A stretch of 64,000 nt of DNA from Achatina immaculata (GCA_009760885.1 CM019715.1:25562522-25626521); one strand, 5' to 3'; shown: positions 1-11,324, counted from the stretch's first letter. Made by a program: numbers and translations. The notes: generated from the letters alone by a model not told the origin.

Positions 1-1760
1 AGCATCACTGAGAGTTGACGTTAAACTGTTGTTCTATCGAGCCGTCAAGGGAGAAAATAAAAACGCACATGAAAGCATTAACTCTTTTACTCTTGAATTA
101 ATTTCCATGCTCTATCGGAAGAAATTTGTATGAGAAATTTTGGTGGAAGGAAACCAGAAGGAATTCACTGTATAATAATGTGAAGAAAAAAAAAATGGGC
201 TGGATTAGAAATGTGATATTTTTCATTTTATTATTATTATTTTTTTTCATTTTATTTAGACTTTGCCAAAATATCGCTCTTAGCAGTGACTCGCATAGCG
301 TGGAAGATCTACCAACTCTGTTAGTGTCGTTGTGGAATGAATGAGTTAACACCGAGTTTAAACCTCCACAATCATCAATGGTCTAATTCAGTGAAGTCTT
401 CGATGACCTACATTTGACAATTCAAACGGAACAACAAAAAAGAGTCTGTAGATAATTCTGCTTCGTTACATTTAGTCCCCATCTCTTCCTACTTGCACAA
501 TTTTTCTGCTGTGATATTTAAACACAATTTTTTTTTTAAAAACAGTCTCTCTGCATCCGGGTACTGGCAGATTCATCAGTGTAAATTACTGTAACTAATG
601 ACGCACTTTGGAGACAGTGAGTAGAGCGTTTTTTTGGTTGTCCTTAGGATTAGAAGCTATCAGAACAGAGGTGTCAGAATGTTAATGTTTTTAACATTTG
701 TTACCGAAAAAATAGTCAGGGGAATAACGTTTATTAAAAAAGGAAGGGAGATTACTTGAATTGTTGGTCCACTGAGAGTTAAAATTGTGTGGCGTTGGCT
801 CACGTGGAGATGGTGGTTTGTGTTGTAGGTAGGATTAGTTGCCATCTAGACACTACTTGTAGGCTGTACAGTGCTGGGGAGCTGAAAAGACGCAGTGGAT
901 CTGATGGAGTTTTTTTTTTCATTATGTCAACCATAAGTGAGCAACTAGAGAGATAAATGAGTGACTTATAAATGGGCGACTTATAAATGAGTTTCTGATA
1001 AATGAGTTTACAAGTCCGCGAGCAGGGCCCTCGAGACGGAAATCTGTTAGAGGATGTAAAACTATCTCTCTATCTCCCCACTCCTTCCACACTCCCCTTT
1101 CCTTACTCTATTGATTAACCATTCTTTTTTTTTTCATTTATTTACCCCCCCCCTTTTTTTTTTGAAACAGGGGAGGCCTTCTGGACTCTGTCTGGACGTC
1201 CTTTTCATTGGGTCAGGCAGCGAGAAGCCGGTACAACATAAACCTACAAAGGAATAATGACACTAGATTCAAGTTCAGGTTCAGTACCTGTTTCGCCACC
1301 ACAGCTAACGACAGTATCCCATAATTTCTCCGCCGCCTGTGCCAGTGACATCTCCTGGAATGCGCAAAAACCGTCCCACAATGACGAAAAGTGGTCAGCG
1401 TACGACGAATGCGTACATCTCCGCAAATGTCCCCAGTAGGCAGTCACTCACAGCCAGCTCTAAGCAGCTCTAGGGCGCCAACCTTCCAAAGAACACAGCG
1501 GAATGCATCAGCCATGTTTACCAAGACCCGATCACAAGCTGGGAAATCCATGCGCCCCCGAAAGTCACAGCTCACAGTGACGCCTCCAGTACTCTACTCA
1601 GTAGCTAGGGCGCCAAACCGGTCACCCAGCCCACAACACAACGAAACTGGCGCAGGCGGAAGCGTAGAGAAAGGCACACAAAGGCACAATCATCAACGGC
1701 CACATTCCCCCTTCCGCCATGTTGGAACAGGAAGTCTGAATATACTAGCACTGATGAAAT
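1..1760. other. No recognisable gene; AT-rich then GC-richer sequence
   Basis: Positions 1-1150 are AT-rich with T and A runs. Positions 1200-1740 are more GC-rich and hold two overlapping short open frames on opposite strands (1244-1447 minus, 1391-1762 plus). Neither has a motif, splice context or composition I recognise, so I do not call a gene. Confidence 0.5.
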
Positions 1761-1767
1761 AAGGACG

Positions 1768-1860
1768 TGATTAAACTATATGATGAATCGTGGATTATAG
1801 CTAAACAAGATGAAAACCACATACAAACATTTGAGAACAGAATCATGTGAAGAATTTATG
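1768..1860 (+). pseudogene. LINE family E fragment, C-terminal coding remnant
   Basis: Translated pieces read KQDENHIQTFENRIM then a stop and RIYG. They match the KKDEQQLQIFENNILRIIF stretch of the better copy at 31263-31800. It is a short dead remnant that abuts a family B 3' end at 1863. Confidence 0.45.
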
Positions 1861-1862
1861 GA

Positions 1863-1981
1863 CTGGATGCATCGGCGGCAGGCCATCTTGCTCACAACCG
1901 AGAGGCCTACAGGAGTGCCGGTAGGGAGGCAAAGTTCCGCAAGGGACATGCAAATGAATGAATGAATGAATGAATGAATGA
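1863..1981 (+). mobile_element. LINE family B, 5'-truncated 3' end with AATG tail
   Basis: The last ~90 bp of family B (the stretch encoding the cluster with ASAAGHLAHNREAY, then ggcaaagttccgcaagggac) are followed by about seven AATG repeats at 1953-1981. Severe 5' truncation with the 3' end kept is what target-primed reverse transcription produces. The same sequence ends the long copy at 42075-44858. Confidence 0.8.
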
Positions 1982-2089
1982 AGATAACAATGGAAGATAA
2001 GAAGTAACAAAGAAATCTACACTTTGTTTAACTCCTCGCTTATATCAGTCAATTTTGAAGAAAAAACAACAACAAACAAACAAACAACA

Positions 2090-2456
2090 GACTGGTGTGG
2101 CTTGATCATTCAGAGATAATAGAAGAGGATAGACGAAGAAAGATGGATAATACAGGAGCGATGAAAGGGGATAGACCTGGACAACGATTGATTGACTGAC
2201 TGATCTTTATTTCCAAAGGGTTAAGAATTGGGCACGCAGGCCCGTCTGACATTCTGCCCTGACGATGGCGAGACAACCTAGAAGGAGATATAAGCGCTTT
2301 TGGAACTGACAATTGACAAGAAACGATAAAAGGACAGAGAAGAATGGAGACGTTGTCTTGTCTGCAGCAGTAATCTTCAGTGACTGGGAAAACTACTGGA
2401 TTCAGCACCTGCTCAGAAGAAGAAGAAGCAGAAGAAGAAGAAGAAGAAGAATATGA
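2090..2456 (+). mobile_element. LINE family C 3' end with GAA tail
   Basis: A degenerate C-terminal end (DREEWRRCLVCSSN-like in translation) is followed by a 3' region and a GAA/GCA tail at 2416-2452. It shares its end sequence with the minus copy at 2951-3115, including atggagac followed by ttgtcttgtctgcagcag. A 60-bp internal part (around 2205-2265) recurs at 23480-23545. Confidence 0.6.
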
Positions 2457-2756
2457 AGATTAGATTAAATAAATGTGGACACGAAAATCTCTAAGCGTAA
2501 CGATTACAGTGAGACGAAAGATTAAGAAAACAAATGACAGAATGGAAGTTAAAAGATTTAGGGACGAAAGGATTTTTTAAAATACACGGAGAAAGGAATG
2601 AAAAATAATGACAAAAGAAAGCAAAGACAGATTGTTTGGATTAAAGAGATTTGTCAGGTGAAATGAAGATTAAGACATAATCCGCGAATGGCAAGAACTA
2701 GCAGCGAACACTGGGAAACTGTAAAATTTTTTTTAAAAAGCGTCCCGGACAATAGA

Positions 2757-2950
2757 TTCTTCTTCTTCTTCTCCTCCTCCTCCTTCTCCTCCTCCTTCTT
2801 CTTTCTCTTTCTTCTTCTTCTTCTTCTCCTCCTCCTTCTTCTTCTCTTCTTCTTCTTCTTCTTCTCTCTTCTTCTTCTTCTTCTTCTTCTCTTTCTTCTT
2901 CTTCTTCTTCTTCTTCTTCTTCTTCTTCTTCTTCTTCTTCTTCTTCTTCT
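2757..2950. repeat. TTC/CTT microsatellite, about 190 bp
   Basis: A nearly pure pyrimidine tract of TTC with CTC/CTT interruptions. It begins exactly at the 3' end of the minus-strand LINE C copy at 2951-3115, so it reads as an expanded GAA tail of that element. The long Arg/Lys/Glu or Leu/Phe open frames across it are not genes. Confidence 0.9.
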
Positions 2951-3115
2951 GTGAGCAGCTGCTGAATTCAGCACTTTTCCGACCCATTACGGCCCACTGC
3001 TGCAGACAAGACAAGTCTCCATTCCTCTCTGTTCTTGATCTTTTCTTGCCAAACCTCTATTCCAAGAGTGCGAATACCTTTTTCTAGGCTGTCTCACTGT
3101 TGCTGTCTACGCCCT
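2951..3115 (-). mobile_element. LINE family C 3' end, minus strand
   Basis: Minus-strand translation includes GIRTLGIEVWQEKIKNREEW, then LVLSAAVGRNGSEKC and a stop. That is a typical C-terminal tail of RTE-like LINE reverse transcriptases (ends with NREEWR..L). It continues directly into the 190-bp GAA tract. The 5' part is missing. Confidence 0.65.
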
Positions 3116-4026
3116 CCTCTTAGTTATATTATTTATTTATATTATAAATGGTTATATTTAACTCCTGAATGTTCTACCAGAATCAAATTTGGTAAGAAAT
3201 TTTGGTCGAAAGAAACTGGAAGTAAGTTACTTTGTAATTTAAGAATGTGGATTGCCTTAGAAATGTGATACTTTTTTTTTCTTTTACACTATGTCTAAAT
3301 ATCGCTTCAAAATTGATTGGCATATGAGTGCAAGATCTACGAGCCCTACCAGTGTCATATGGGAGCAAAAGAGTTAAAGAATAAACACATCAAATAGAAG
3401 CCTGGCTGGAGTTTCTCTCCGCAGTGAGTTTTCATACATTATCTCCCGTCTCTGCGTTATAAAACTCTGTCCGCTTTGATTCGTAGTGATCCGTAGATTC
3501 TTCTCGTAAGTCGGGGATCTGCTATATAAATATCGAGGTTCTACGTGTTTAGGATTTACGTAAATCGAGGACTACTTGTAATAATCAGAACCGTTGGGGG
3601 GGGGGGGGGAATTTGAAAGTTGCGGAGGGGAGAAGGACGGGGAATCGACAATGAGAATTAGCTGAAACAGGATGATAAAAGAAAGGATGAAGATTAAAAT
3701 TAGGAGAAGACTAAAGGAAAATTTTCGGCAGCATGATGAGAATTAGGACAAAACAGGAAGATGAAAGTCAGTGCTGGGAAAATGGACAACAGTTTCTCCA
3801 TTCTTTATTTTTTTTTTTCTGTGGCACTATCTCACGTTAAGTGTAATTTCTGTTTGTTCTTTGTATACAGTTCTTTGTATACATTTCTCTGCATACAGTT
3901 CTCTGTGTACAGTTCTTTGGAAGAATATCGTTTTAGCTTTAATACGAGCAAAACGGAAACATAAATGTTTACGCTCCGTGAAGTGATAACTCAGGGAGGA
4001 GACTTGTATGACTGGTATCAAAAATT
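3116..4026. other. No recognisable gene
   Basis: AT-rich sequence with a G run at 3595-3609. Positions 3860-3915 contain three imperfect copies of a 16-bp unit (tacagttctttgta). I see no coding signal. Confidence 0.5.
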
Positions 4027-5262
4027 AGTAGACAAAGAATTTTAGACATAAGAGAAAGAAAAAATATTGTAGACAAAAAACTTTAGATGGAAGAGAAAGA
4101 AAAATATAGTAGACAAAACACTTTAGATAGGAGAGAAAGAAAAATATAGTAGATAAAGCACTTTAGATAGGAGAAAAAGAAAAATATAGTAGACAAGCAC
4201 TTTAGACACGAGAGAAAAAAATATTGTAGACAAAGCACCTTAGACACAATAGAAAGAAAAATATAGTAGGCAAAGCATTTCAGACATGAGAGAAAGAAAA
4301 ATATAGTAGAAAAGCACTTTAGATATGAGAGAAAGAAAAATATAGTAGACAAGCACTTTAGATATCAGGGAGAGAAAAATATAGTAAATAAAGCACTTTA
4401 GACATGAGATAAAGAAAAATACAGTAGATAAAGCACTTTAGACACGAGAGAAAGAAAAATATAGTAGACAAGCAGATATGAGAGAAAAAATATAGTAGAC
4501 AATGCACTTTAGACACGAGAGAAAGAAAAATATAGTAGGCAAAGCATTTCAGACATGAGAGAAAGAAAAATATATCAGACAAAGCACTTTAGACAGAGAA
4601 AGAAAAAAATAGGAGACAAGCACTTTATATATCAGGGAAATAAAAATATAGTAGATAAAGCACTTTAGACATGAGAGAAAGAAACATATAGTGGATAAAG
4701 CACTTTAGACATGAGAGAAAGAAAATATAGGAGACAAGCACTTTATGTATCAGGGAAAGAAAAATATGGGAGAAAAGCACTTCAGATATCAGGGAAAGAA
4801 AAATATAGTAGATAAAGCACTTTAGACATGAGAGAAAGAAAAATATAGTAGACAAGCACTTTAGACAGAGAAAGAAAAACATAGCAGATAAGCACTTTAG
4901 ACATGCGAGAAAGAAAATATAGGAGACAAGCACTTTATGCATCAGGGAAAGAAAAATATAGGAGACAAGCACTTTAGATATCAGGAAAAGAAAAATATAG
5001 GAGACAAGCACTTTAGACATGAGAGAAAGAAAAATATAGTAGACAAGCACTTTAGATATGAGAGAAAGAAAAATATAGGAGACAAGCACTTTAGACTCAA
5101 GAGAAAGAAAAGCAGTAGACAAAGCACTTTGGACTTTATTTTTCTTTCGTTCACGTCTAGAGTACTTTGTCTACTATTTGTCTTTTTTCTCACGACTAAA
5201 ATACTTTATTTACTATTTTTCTTTCTTTCTCTCACATACACAGTACTTTATCTACTATTGTC
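4027..5262. repeat. ~40-bp minisatellite array with an orientation switch near 5133
   Basis: About 27 copies of a ~40-bp unit built on agcactttagacatgagag and aaagaaaaatatagtagaca fill 4027-5133. From 5134 to 5262 three further units are present as the reverse complement (gtctaga-gtactttgtctacta-type). The array is therefore head-to-head at about 5133. Open frames across it (repeats of LSLVSKVLCLLYF on the minus strand) are repeat artefacts. Confidence 0.95.
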
Positions 5263-5785
5263 CGAGGCTAATTATTCACATTGTGACATGTCACTTTCAA
5301 AGAGAGGTAACCGACTGTGACAAGAACTGATGCTAACACTTAAATATTTGTGTCAAAGAATTACAGTGCTATTATCAAAGAATATCGAAGGGAATACTGA
5401 AGAGAAGGCTAAATAGATTTGTTTAAAATATAATGTAATATAAAATTATACCGAAATATAATGTGAAAGTGGTGAGAAAAATGTGAAGAATTACAAAGAA
5501 AACAAGTTGAAAGTTGACGAAGGGTAAGGAAGGATAAATGTGGCGCAAGGAATTATGGGATAGACTTTCGGTGTTAGGTCAGAGAAAAATGGTGGATATT
5601 GACATAAAAATAATAATTTAACCCGTTAGAAAGTGTGATGGATTTAGGAAAAATAAGAATATTATCCACACTCTGGAGACCACTGAAAAAGTTCAGTGTG
5701 ATGTAGTTCACATGTAGTTCACTTGAAATCATCAACCAAATAAAATTTATGGATACTGAATATGATAACCAAAATAAGATTTATA
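5263..5785. other. No recognisable gene
   Basis: AT-rich sequence with many stops in all frames. A short direct repeat (aaaataagatttat with an ataaatact-type continuation) occurs at 5740-5800. Confidence 0.5.
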
Positions 5786-5789
5786 AATA

Positions 5790-6135
5790 CTAAATTTAAT
5801 CGTGACATGGACAGCCAGAAAGACAAATGAAGAAGACTTTACAGCAGGCAAAGGAACGTATCAAACTGGTGCCGTACATAAGAAAAAGACAATCAAAGAT
5901 TCTCGGACACGTCAGCGGACATGAAGGTCTCGAAAAACTGGTCACGACCGGAAAGATAAATGGCAAAAGAAAGAGAGGGCTGGGAAGACAGGAATACCTG
6001 CATTGCCTGACTGGTTTGGTTTGGCGTGAAACCAGCAATCGACTTGATTCAAGACACGGAGGATCGAGCGAGATGGAGAGAGGTGACTGCCCAGATCTAT
6101 CAGCATATCGGCATGACACAACTGATCTGATCTGA
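5790..6135 (+). pseudogene. RTE-like LINE C-terminal fragment (related to family A)
   Basis: Translated in two frames it gives RQSKILGHVSGHEGLEKL, then VTTGKINGKRKRGLGRQEYL and finally RARWREVTAQIYQHIGMTQL. This is the GHV...TTGK..GKR.RG...RW.. tail of RTE-like LINE proteins, close to family A ([17 protein letters not shown] at 60714-62402). The 3' end carries a short tgatc/ctgat repeat. The frame is broken, and only the last ~110 codons remain. Confidence 0.65.
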
Positions 6136-6224
6136 AATTTAATCCAGCAAAGAAGATTTATGAGGGCTAAATGTAATCAACAAAATTAGATTTACGAAGA
6201 CCAGTGTTGATAAACGGACCAAGA

Positions 6225-6430
6225 ATAGAAAATGTTAATCATCACCAACACCCCCCCCCACCAATACATCTATCCCACCCATAAATGTTCTTACTCAGCT
6301 AAGCATTCACCGACCAATACTCCCTATAGCGTCTTGCAAGGCTGCAACAAACTCTCTCCACCTCTCATGGTTCCCAGCCAGCCTTTGTATTCTGTCCCAT
6401 CTTGCTGCATGCTACGTATTTTCCCTTCTA
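6225..6430 (-). pseudogene. Possible LINE C-terminal fragment, minus strand
   Basis: Minus-strand translation contains AARWDRIQRLAGNHERWREF followed by VAAL, which resembles the final ..RWR.FV.AL.. stretch of LINE proteins. It is short, ends in a G-rich tract at 6248-6260, and abuts family B at 6433. The call rests only on this resemblance. Confidence 0.35.
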
Positions 6431-6432
6431 CA

Positions 6433-7080
6433 TGTCAGTTCGTAAGAACAGTGAAGAGCAAAATCTCTATCTTAATGTGAAGAAAACTAAACTGATGACA
6501 ACTGGCAAAACAAACAAGGCAGCTGAAATATGTATCAGTGAGGAAAAACTGGAAAAAGTGGAGAGTTTTGAATATCTTGGATCACTGCTAACTAATAATG
6601 GAGATACAATGCGGAAAATTAAAAGGAGGACATCTATCGCTCTTCAAAAAGTAAAACAACTAAAGAATCTGTGGAGAGGAAAAGGCAGAGCTACAAAAAA
6701 AAAAAAAAAAGATTTGTAAGGGCATGCATCTTTCCCATCGCAACTTATGCATGTGAGACCTGGACACTTAACAAAACAGCTGAGAAACACATAAATGCCT
6801 TTGAATGTAAATGCTGCAGAAGAGTTCTTCAAATATCATGGACAAAAACAAAAAAAAAAAAGAAATATATCCATACTACAGGAACTTAATATTGAAGTAG
6901 GCTGCTAGTAATGAAGATTAAACAGAGAAAACTTAAATATTTTGGATATATTAAACGCCACGATAATCTAGAGAAGACCGTATTGGAAGGGTACATAATG
7001 GGAAAAAGAAAGAGAGGAAGACCAAAACGAAGATGGCTGCAAGACACAGTTGAGGATCTGCAAATGGATGCATCAGCAGC
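6433..7080 (+). mobile_element. LINE family B copy, 5' truncated and lacking its last ~80 bp
   Basis: Starts at the thumb region after the reverse transcriptase core (VRKNSEEQNLYLNVKKTKLM), continues through SFEYLGSLLTNNGDTM and the YACETWTLNKTAEKHINAFE stretch, then the GHIKRHDNLEKTVLEG-type tail. Two A-runs (6696-6710, 6849-6860) and frame breaks make it non-coding. Unlike most copies it does not reach the AATG/ACTG tail, but stops at a join with a minus-strand LINE at 7081. Confidence 0.85.
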
Positions 7081-7345
7081 AGGGGTCTCTTCGGAGCACA
7101 TGACCAATCCATTTCCAGCGTTTTTTTTTTTTTAATGGCGATTGTAACAGGCATATCTTCTAGTTGATATCGGGCAAGTCGGTCTCTATCACTTATTGTC
7201 TGTGGCCAGTAAGTATTCAAAGTCTTTCCGAGGCAGGTTATATGGAACGAGGGTAATTTCTCCATTTCTTTTTCAGTTTTCTCCAGCATTCTGATCCATA
7301 GAGGAGTATGGATAACGCACAACTTTGGTACTTGTTTTATTTTTG
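7081..7345 (-). pseudogene. LINE family H C-terminal fragment
   Basis: Minus strand gives LSILLYG-SECWR-like sequence, TCLGKTLNTYWPQTISDRD, ARYQLEDMPVTIAIK, then RWKWIGHVLRRDP across an A-run. This is the conserved LYGSE.W...K-L--F...LR.I...WPQTIS order seen in many LINE C-termini. There are frame breaks, one caused by the homopolymer at 7121-7134. Confidence 0.6.
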
Positions 7346-7394
7346 GTTCTAGTGCTGCACTGACCCCCCCCCCCCAAAAAAAAAAAAGGGTAGG

Positions 7395-7396
<2 letters not shown>

Positions 7397-7436
<40 letters not shown>

Positions 7437-7446
7437 ATATATATAT
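7397..7446. repeat. TA microsatellite
   Basis: Continuous TA dinucleotides with one phase slip, directly upstream of LINE F. Confidence 0.9.
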
Positions 7447-7744
7447 GACCGAACAACAACCAGTCTCATGGGTGATCAGGAAAAGGAGATGGACATATGT
7501 TGGTCACTTGATGAGAAGAAATGATCAGAGAATCCCAAAACAAGCTATCAAGTGGAACACAACAGGCCGAAGAAAAAGAGACAGACCGCGTGAAACTCTG
7601 AAGAGGACATTATTAAGAGAGGCCAAATTAACAGGCATAAAAATCCTTTGATGAGGTTGAAAGACTCGCTGAAGACAGGAAAAATTGGCGAACTACTTTG
7701 CGAGCCCTATGTGACGTTTAACGGCACGGGAAGGATATAAGATA

Positions 7745-7777
<33 letters not shown>
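7447..7777 (+). mobile_element. LINE family F 3' end with TAAGATA/TA tail
   Basis: Encodes KRRWTYVGHLMRRNDQRIPK, QAIKWNTTGRRKRDRPRE, REAKLTGIK, then (shifted frame) RTLRALCDV-like sequence. The 3' end, tgtgacgtttaacggcac then ggaaggatataagataaga, is shared with the minus copy at 16345-16905. A TA array follows at 7747-7777. One frame break lies near 7650. Confidence 0.75.
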
Positions 7778-7780
<3 letters not shown>

Positions 7781-8110
7781 ATGAATGACATTTGGCAGAG
7801 CTACTAATTTCCTTAGAAGAAGATGATAGAAGGAGCTAGACATGTTCAGTCAGACAAGTAACACATGCTCAGCAGGAAACGACCAGACTCAACTGCACCT
7901 GACACTATCCTCAACGAGGAATTTACGGGCAGAGGGGAGGATTGTGTGACATGAACCCGCTCCAGGACAAGAGCTTAGTCATGTTACTAGGGTGAGGTTT
8001 TGCGTGAAAGAGAGAACAGATGAAAGCCCGGAGGAAGATGGATTGAATGGCGGCGAACAGCAAGAACATGCCCAACATGACAGCTTCCTCTCAGGTCATA
8101 AATAATATAA
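7778..8110. other. No recognisable gene
   Basis: Mixed-composition sequence with no long open frame and no repeat that I can match elsewhere in the window. Confidence 0.5.
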
Positions 8111-8159
8111 ATGTCCTCTTCTCCGGATAAGACAGTTGAAAGAGAGTTGAAGATGAAGA

Positions 8160-8186
8160 GAGGCAAGGCGATAGAGAGAGAGAGAC

Positions 8187-8217
<31 letters not shown>

Positions 8218-8225
8218 GACAAAAA
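8160..8225. repeat. GA/GACA-rich simple repeat
   Basis: gagaga and gagacagagacaga tracts, leading into the purine-rich array that starts at 8265. Confidence 0.85.
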
Positions 8226-8264
8226 AGAAAAAGGACAGGGGAGAAGAACTTACAATTAAAGAGA

Positions 8265-8760
8265 ACGAAAAAAAGCAAGAAAAGGAAATAACGAATGATG
8301 AAACGAAGAAAAGACCGAATAAAAGTAAGAATGAAGGATAAAAGGAAGAAAAGAGTGAATGAAAGTAAGAATGGAGGATAAAAGGAAGAAAAGAGTGAAT
8401 GAAAGTAAGAATGGAGGATAAAAGGAAGAAAAGAGTGAATGAAAGTAAGAATGAAGGATAAAAGGAAGAAAAGAGTGAATGAAAGTAAGAATGAAGGACA
8501 AAAGTAGGAAAATATTGAATACAAGTAAGAATGAAGGATAAAAGGAAGAAAAGAGTGAATGAAAGTAAGAATGAAGGATAAAAGGAAGAAAAGAGTGAAT
8601 GAAAGTAAGAATGAAGGATAAAAGGAAGAAAAGAGTGAATGAAAGTAAGAATGAAGGATAAAGGGAAGAAAATAGTGAATGAAAGTAAGAATGAAGGATA
8701 AAAGGAAGAAAAGAGTGAAAAAAGTAAGAATGAAAGACAGAAGGAAGAAAAGATGAATAA
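8265..8760. repeat. 40-bp purine-rich minisatellite, ~11 units
   Basis: Exact 40-bp period of gaaagtaagaatgaaggata followed by aaaggaagaaaagagtgaat, with few substitutions in the core and more at both edges. The long minus-strand open frames (FFLLSFILTFIHS repeated) exist only because the period and composition avoid stops. Confidence 0.95.
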
Positions 8761-9547
8761 ATGACGCGGAGAAAGAAGAAAATAAATAAAGAAAGACAGA
8801 AAAAAGAAATAAAGAAAAAGACAGAAAAATCACAGAAAGAAAAAAAGAGGATTTCAGAAAAGAAGACAGAAGAGATGGAAATGAAGACAGAATGTAAGCA
8901 CGACACATCATGCATGCAATTAACAGACCACAGTCACGTGTCGCGCATTTAGCATACATATTAATATGTCTGCGGTCTTTACAGTCTGCATGCTTGGCAT
9001 GTTGCACAACTATACATTTTTGTTTAAAAAAGGCATTAAATAGCGTAAAAGACGACGTCACAGGCGCCAAGGGTCAACACGAACTCGCATAATATTGTTC
9101 CAAATACCAAAAACTAGATTTGGCATTCCTAAATTGAGTTCTAAAAACCAGGGTAAAATTTTCCTCGGTTTCGTTGTTCTCTACTGGTTTTTAACCCCAC
9201 GTGACAAGGCCACCTGCCAACTGCGCATGAACAAAATACACTGGCTATATCTTGAAGTAATAAATCCAGATTTAGCATCAAACAGGTTTCCAAAGAGAAA
9301 AAAAAATGGGGGCAGAGGTGAACTGCGCCATTGGTGTCCTTGGAAGCTTGAACTTGGTGCTACGTGAAAATATTTATACTGTCGGTCAGTGTGGCAAGCC
9401 TTGCTTCTGTTCCTTATTACATTTATCATTACTATTATTATTACCACTACTGTCTTTCTTCGTTCAAATTTCTTTGTTTGAAATGTAAGTAAGAATGCAA
9501 ATAATAGCCTTTCATGAATGAGGAAAGTGTAGCCACTTTGAGGTGTT
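8761..9547. other. No recognisable gene
   Basis: Purine-rich to about 8890, then moderately complex sequence. Short open frames at 8910-9092 and 9095-9367 show no domain. Nothing matches other repeats here. Confidence 0.5.
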
Positions 9548-9557
9548 GAAAGTTTCA

Positions 9558-9592
9558 ATTCTTCTTCTTCTTCTTCTTCCTCCTCCTCCTCA
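9558..9592. repeat. CTT/CTC microsatellite
   Basis: Seven CTT units followed by four CTC units. It resembles the GAA tails of LINE families C and E on the opposite strand, but no LINE sequence is attached that I can identify. Confidence 0.85.
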
Positions 9593-9761
9593 ACGGTCTC
9601 ATAGGACGTGTGAATGTATGCTCGCTGCTGCCACTGCCAAGATGGCATAGAAGCACTGCTACAAGGTGCAAGAGGTTGTTTTTAAAGTTCTGGTGAGAGC
9701 AGTTTTGTCGTCTGACCGTAGTCTGTCGTGAGTTTTGATTCAGCAGTATGTTACAGCAGAA

Positions 9762-10039
9762 ATGCCGATGAAGCCACTGACAACAATTATTGAGGAAAGA
9801 CGCTGGCGATGGTTGGGACATGTGCTCCGAATGACTGACAACTCACTACCAAAAATAGCACTAAGATGGACACCACAGGGGAACAGAAGTAAGGGTAGAC
9901 CAAAAGAGACATGGAGAAGAACAACAGAGAGGATGTTGAGCAATAGAGGGCTCACCTGGGCAAGAGCAGAAAAAAAGGCGAAGGACAGGCATTTGTGGAA
10001 AACCCTTGCGGAGGCCCCATGTGCCCTGGGCACTTAAGG

Positions 10040-10080
<41 letters not shown>
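9762..10080 (+). mobile_element. LINE family D 3' end with GA tail
   Basis: Open frame reads TIIEERRWRWLGHVLRMTDN, SLPKIALRWTPQGNRSKGRP, KETWRRTTERMLSNRGLTWA and ends LAEAPCALGT-stop. This is the RW.WLGHVLRM....RGRP..TWRR tail of RTE-like LINEs. It runs directly into about 20 GA units (10042-10080). A very similar copy is on the minus strand at 24407-24700, also with a GA tail. Only the last ~90 codons are present, but they are intact. Confidence 0.8.
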
Positions 10081-10083
<3 letters not shown>

Positions 10084-10099
10084 GTTACAGAAATTACTG

Positions 10100-10835
10100 G
10101 ATGCTGCAACGGCAGAAAGTGAAAGTAAAGGGCTCGCCCTATATAGTAAGAAAACAGAAACAATGACCATATGACCAAAGAAAATCCCAGCCTAAATTAA
10201 CCATTAAAGTACACGGAGCAACCTTGAGGCATGTGGATACATGTAAATATCTGGCCAGGCAAGTAACAACAGATGGGAAACGTACCTCTGAAATCAAGAA
10301 ATAGAATATGCAAAGACCAAACAGCTTTCCAACAGACGAGAAACGTCTTGAACAATGCATCTCTATCAATGAATATCAGAAAGAGGGTTCTAAAATGCTG
10401 ATGTGAGCCCCATCCTTCTCTTTGAGTCTTGGACAATCAACAAATCGATGGAAAGATCAATAGAGGCGATTGGGATGTGGATCACTAGAAGAAAGTTAAG
10501 AATATCATGGACAGCTAAGGTGACAAACAGGGAGTGTCTAACAAAAACATATGGAGAAAGGAGCCAAATTAAATCCACAAGAGAAGAACAGTCATCATCA
10601 TCTGGACGTATAATGACAAGGGGATGGCTTGAAAATATCATAACAACAGGAAAGACAAATGGGAAGAGAGGCAAAGAAAGATAAAGGAAAAAAAAAACAG
10701 TCCTGGACGGTCTAACACGATGGCATAGTAAGAACTCACCAACTCGGCCGATGAAAAACATCAAGGAACCAGATCTGTGGAGGAACATGATCGCCAAAGC
10801 TTACCGGCATGACACCTGATGATGATGATGATGAC
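10100..10835 (+). mobile_element. LINE family A copy, 5' truncated, ATG tail
   Basis: Translated segments align with the family A master at 60714-63669: KKTETM, then SWTINKSMERSIEAIGMWIT, RRKLRISWTAKVTNRECLTK, NIITTGKTNGKRG, and a last block LWRNMIAKAYRHDT. Family A has [20 protein letters not shown] and [20 protein letters not shown] at these places. Multiple frameshifts make it dead. The 3' tail is GAT/ATG repeats at 10817-10834, as in the master. Confidence 0.75.
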
Positions 10836-10969
10836 TATTTTATTACATCATCGACTGACATAAGATTAGAGAAATGGCTGGTGCCTCTGTTCATCCCGAT
10901 TCTAAATCAGCAACGGTGCATGATCCGCTGGAATAAAATAGCAATGATAGGTGACCTGCGACCACGAAC

Positions 10970-11170
10970 CAGTACCTGTACGTGACCCACGACCTAAAAC
11001 AGCAGTGGCACGTGACCCACGACCTAAAACAGCAGTGGCACGTGACCCACGACCTAAAACAGCAATGGTACGTGACCCACGACCTAAAACAGCCATGGTA
11101 CGTGACCCACGACTTAAAACAGCAATGGTACGTGACCCGCGACTATAAAACAGCAATGGTACGCGACCCG
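10970..11170. repeat. 30-bp tandem array, ~6.5 units
   Basis: Period of exactly 30 bp: cgtgacccacgacctaaaac plus agcagtggca, with g/t and a/g variants near the unit end. The period is divisible by three, so open frames run through it on both strands; these are not genes. Confidence 0.95.
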
Positions 11171-11324
11171 CTAGTCATCAAAAAGATAAAAACATTGAAA
11201 ATTGTAATATGTACTGTAATATCTTCTCGTGATCATACCCCAGACCCCCACACCCCCCCCGGACACTACATTAGACCCCTTCCCCCCACCCCGTTACCCT
11301 TCAGTCGCGGTCTGAGGTTGGGAC

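Noticed and set aside
1244..1762. Two overlapping short frames in GC-richer DNA
   Set aside because: They are on opposite strands, and neither resembles a known domain. The GC-richness alone explains the open frames.
8096..9070. 324-codon minus-strand frame with FFLLSFILTFIHS repeats
   Set aside because: It follows the 40-bp minisatellite and appears in two frames at once. The membrane-like look is due to pyrimidine composition.
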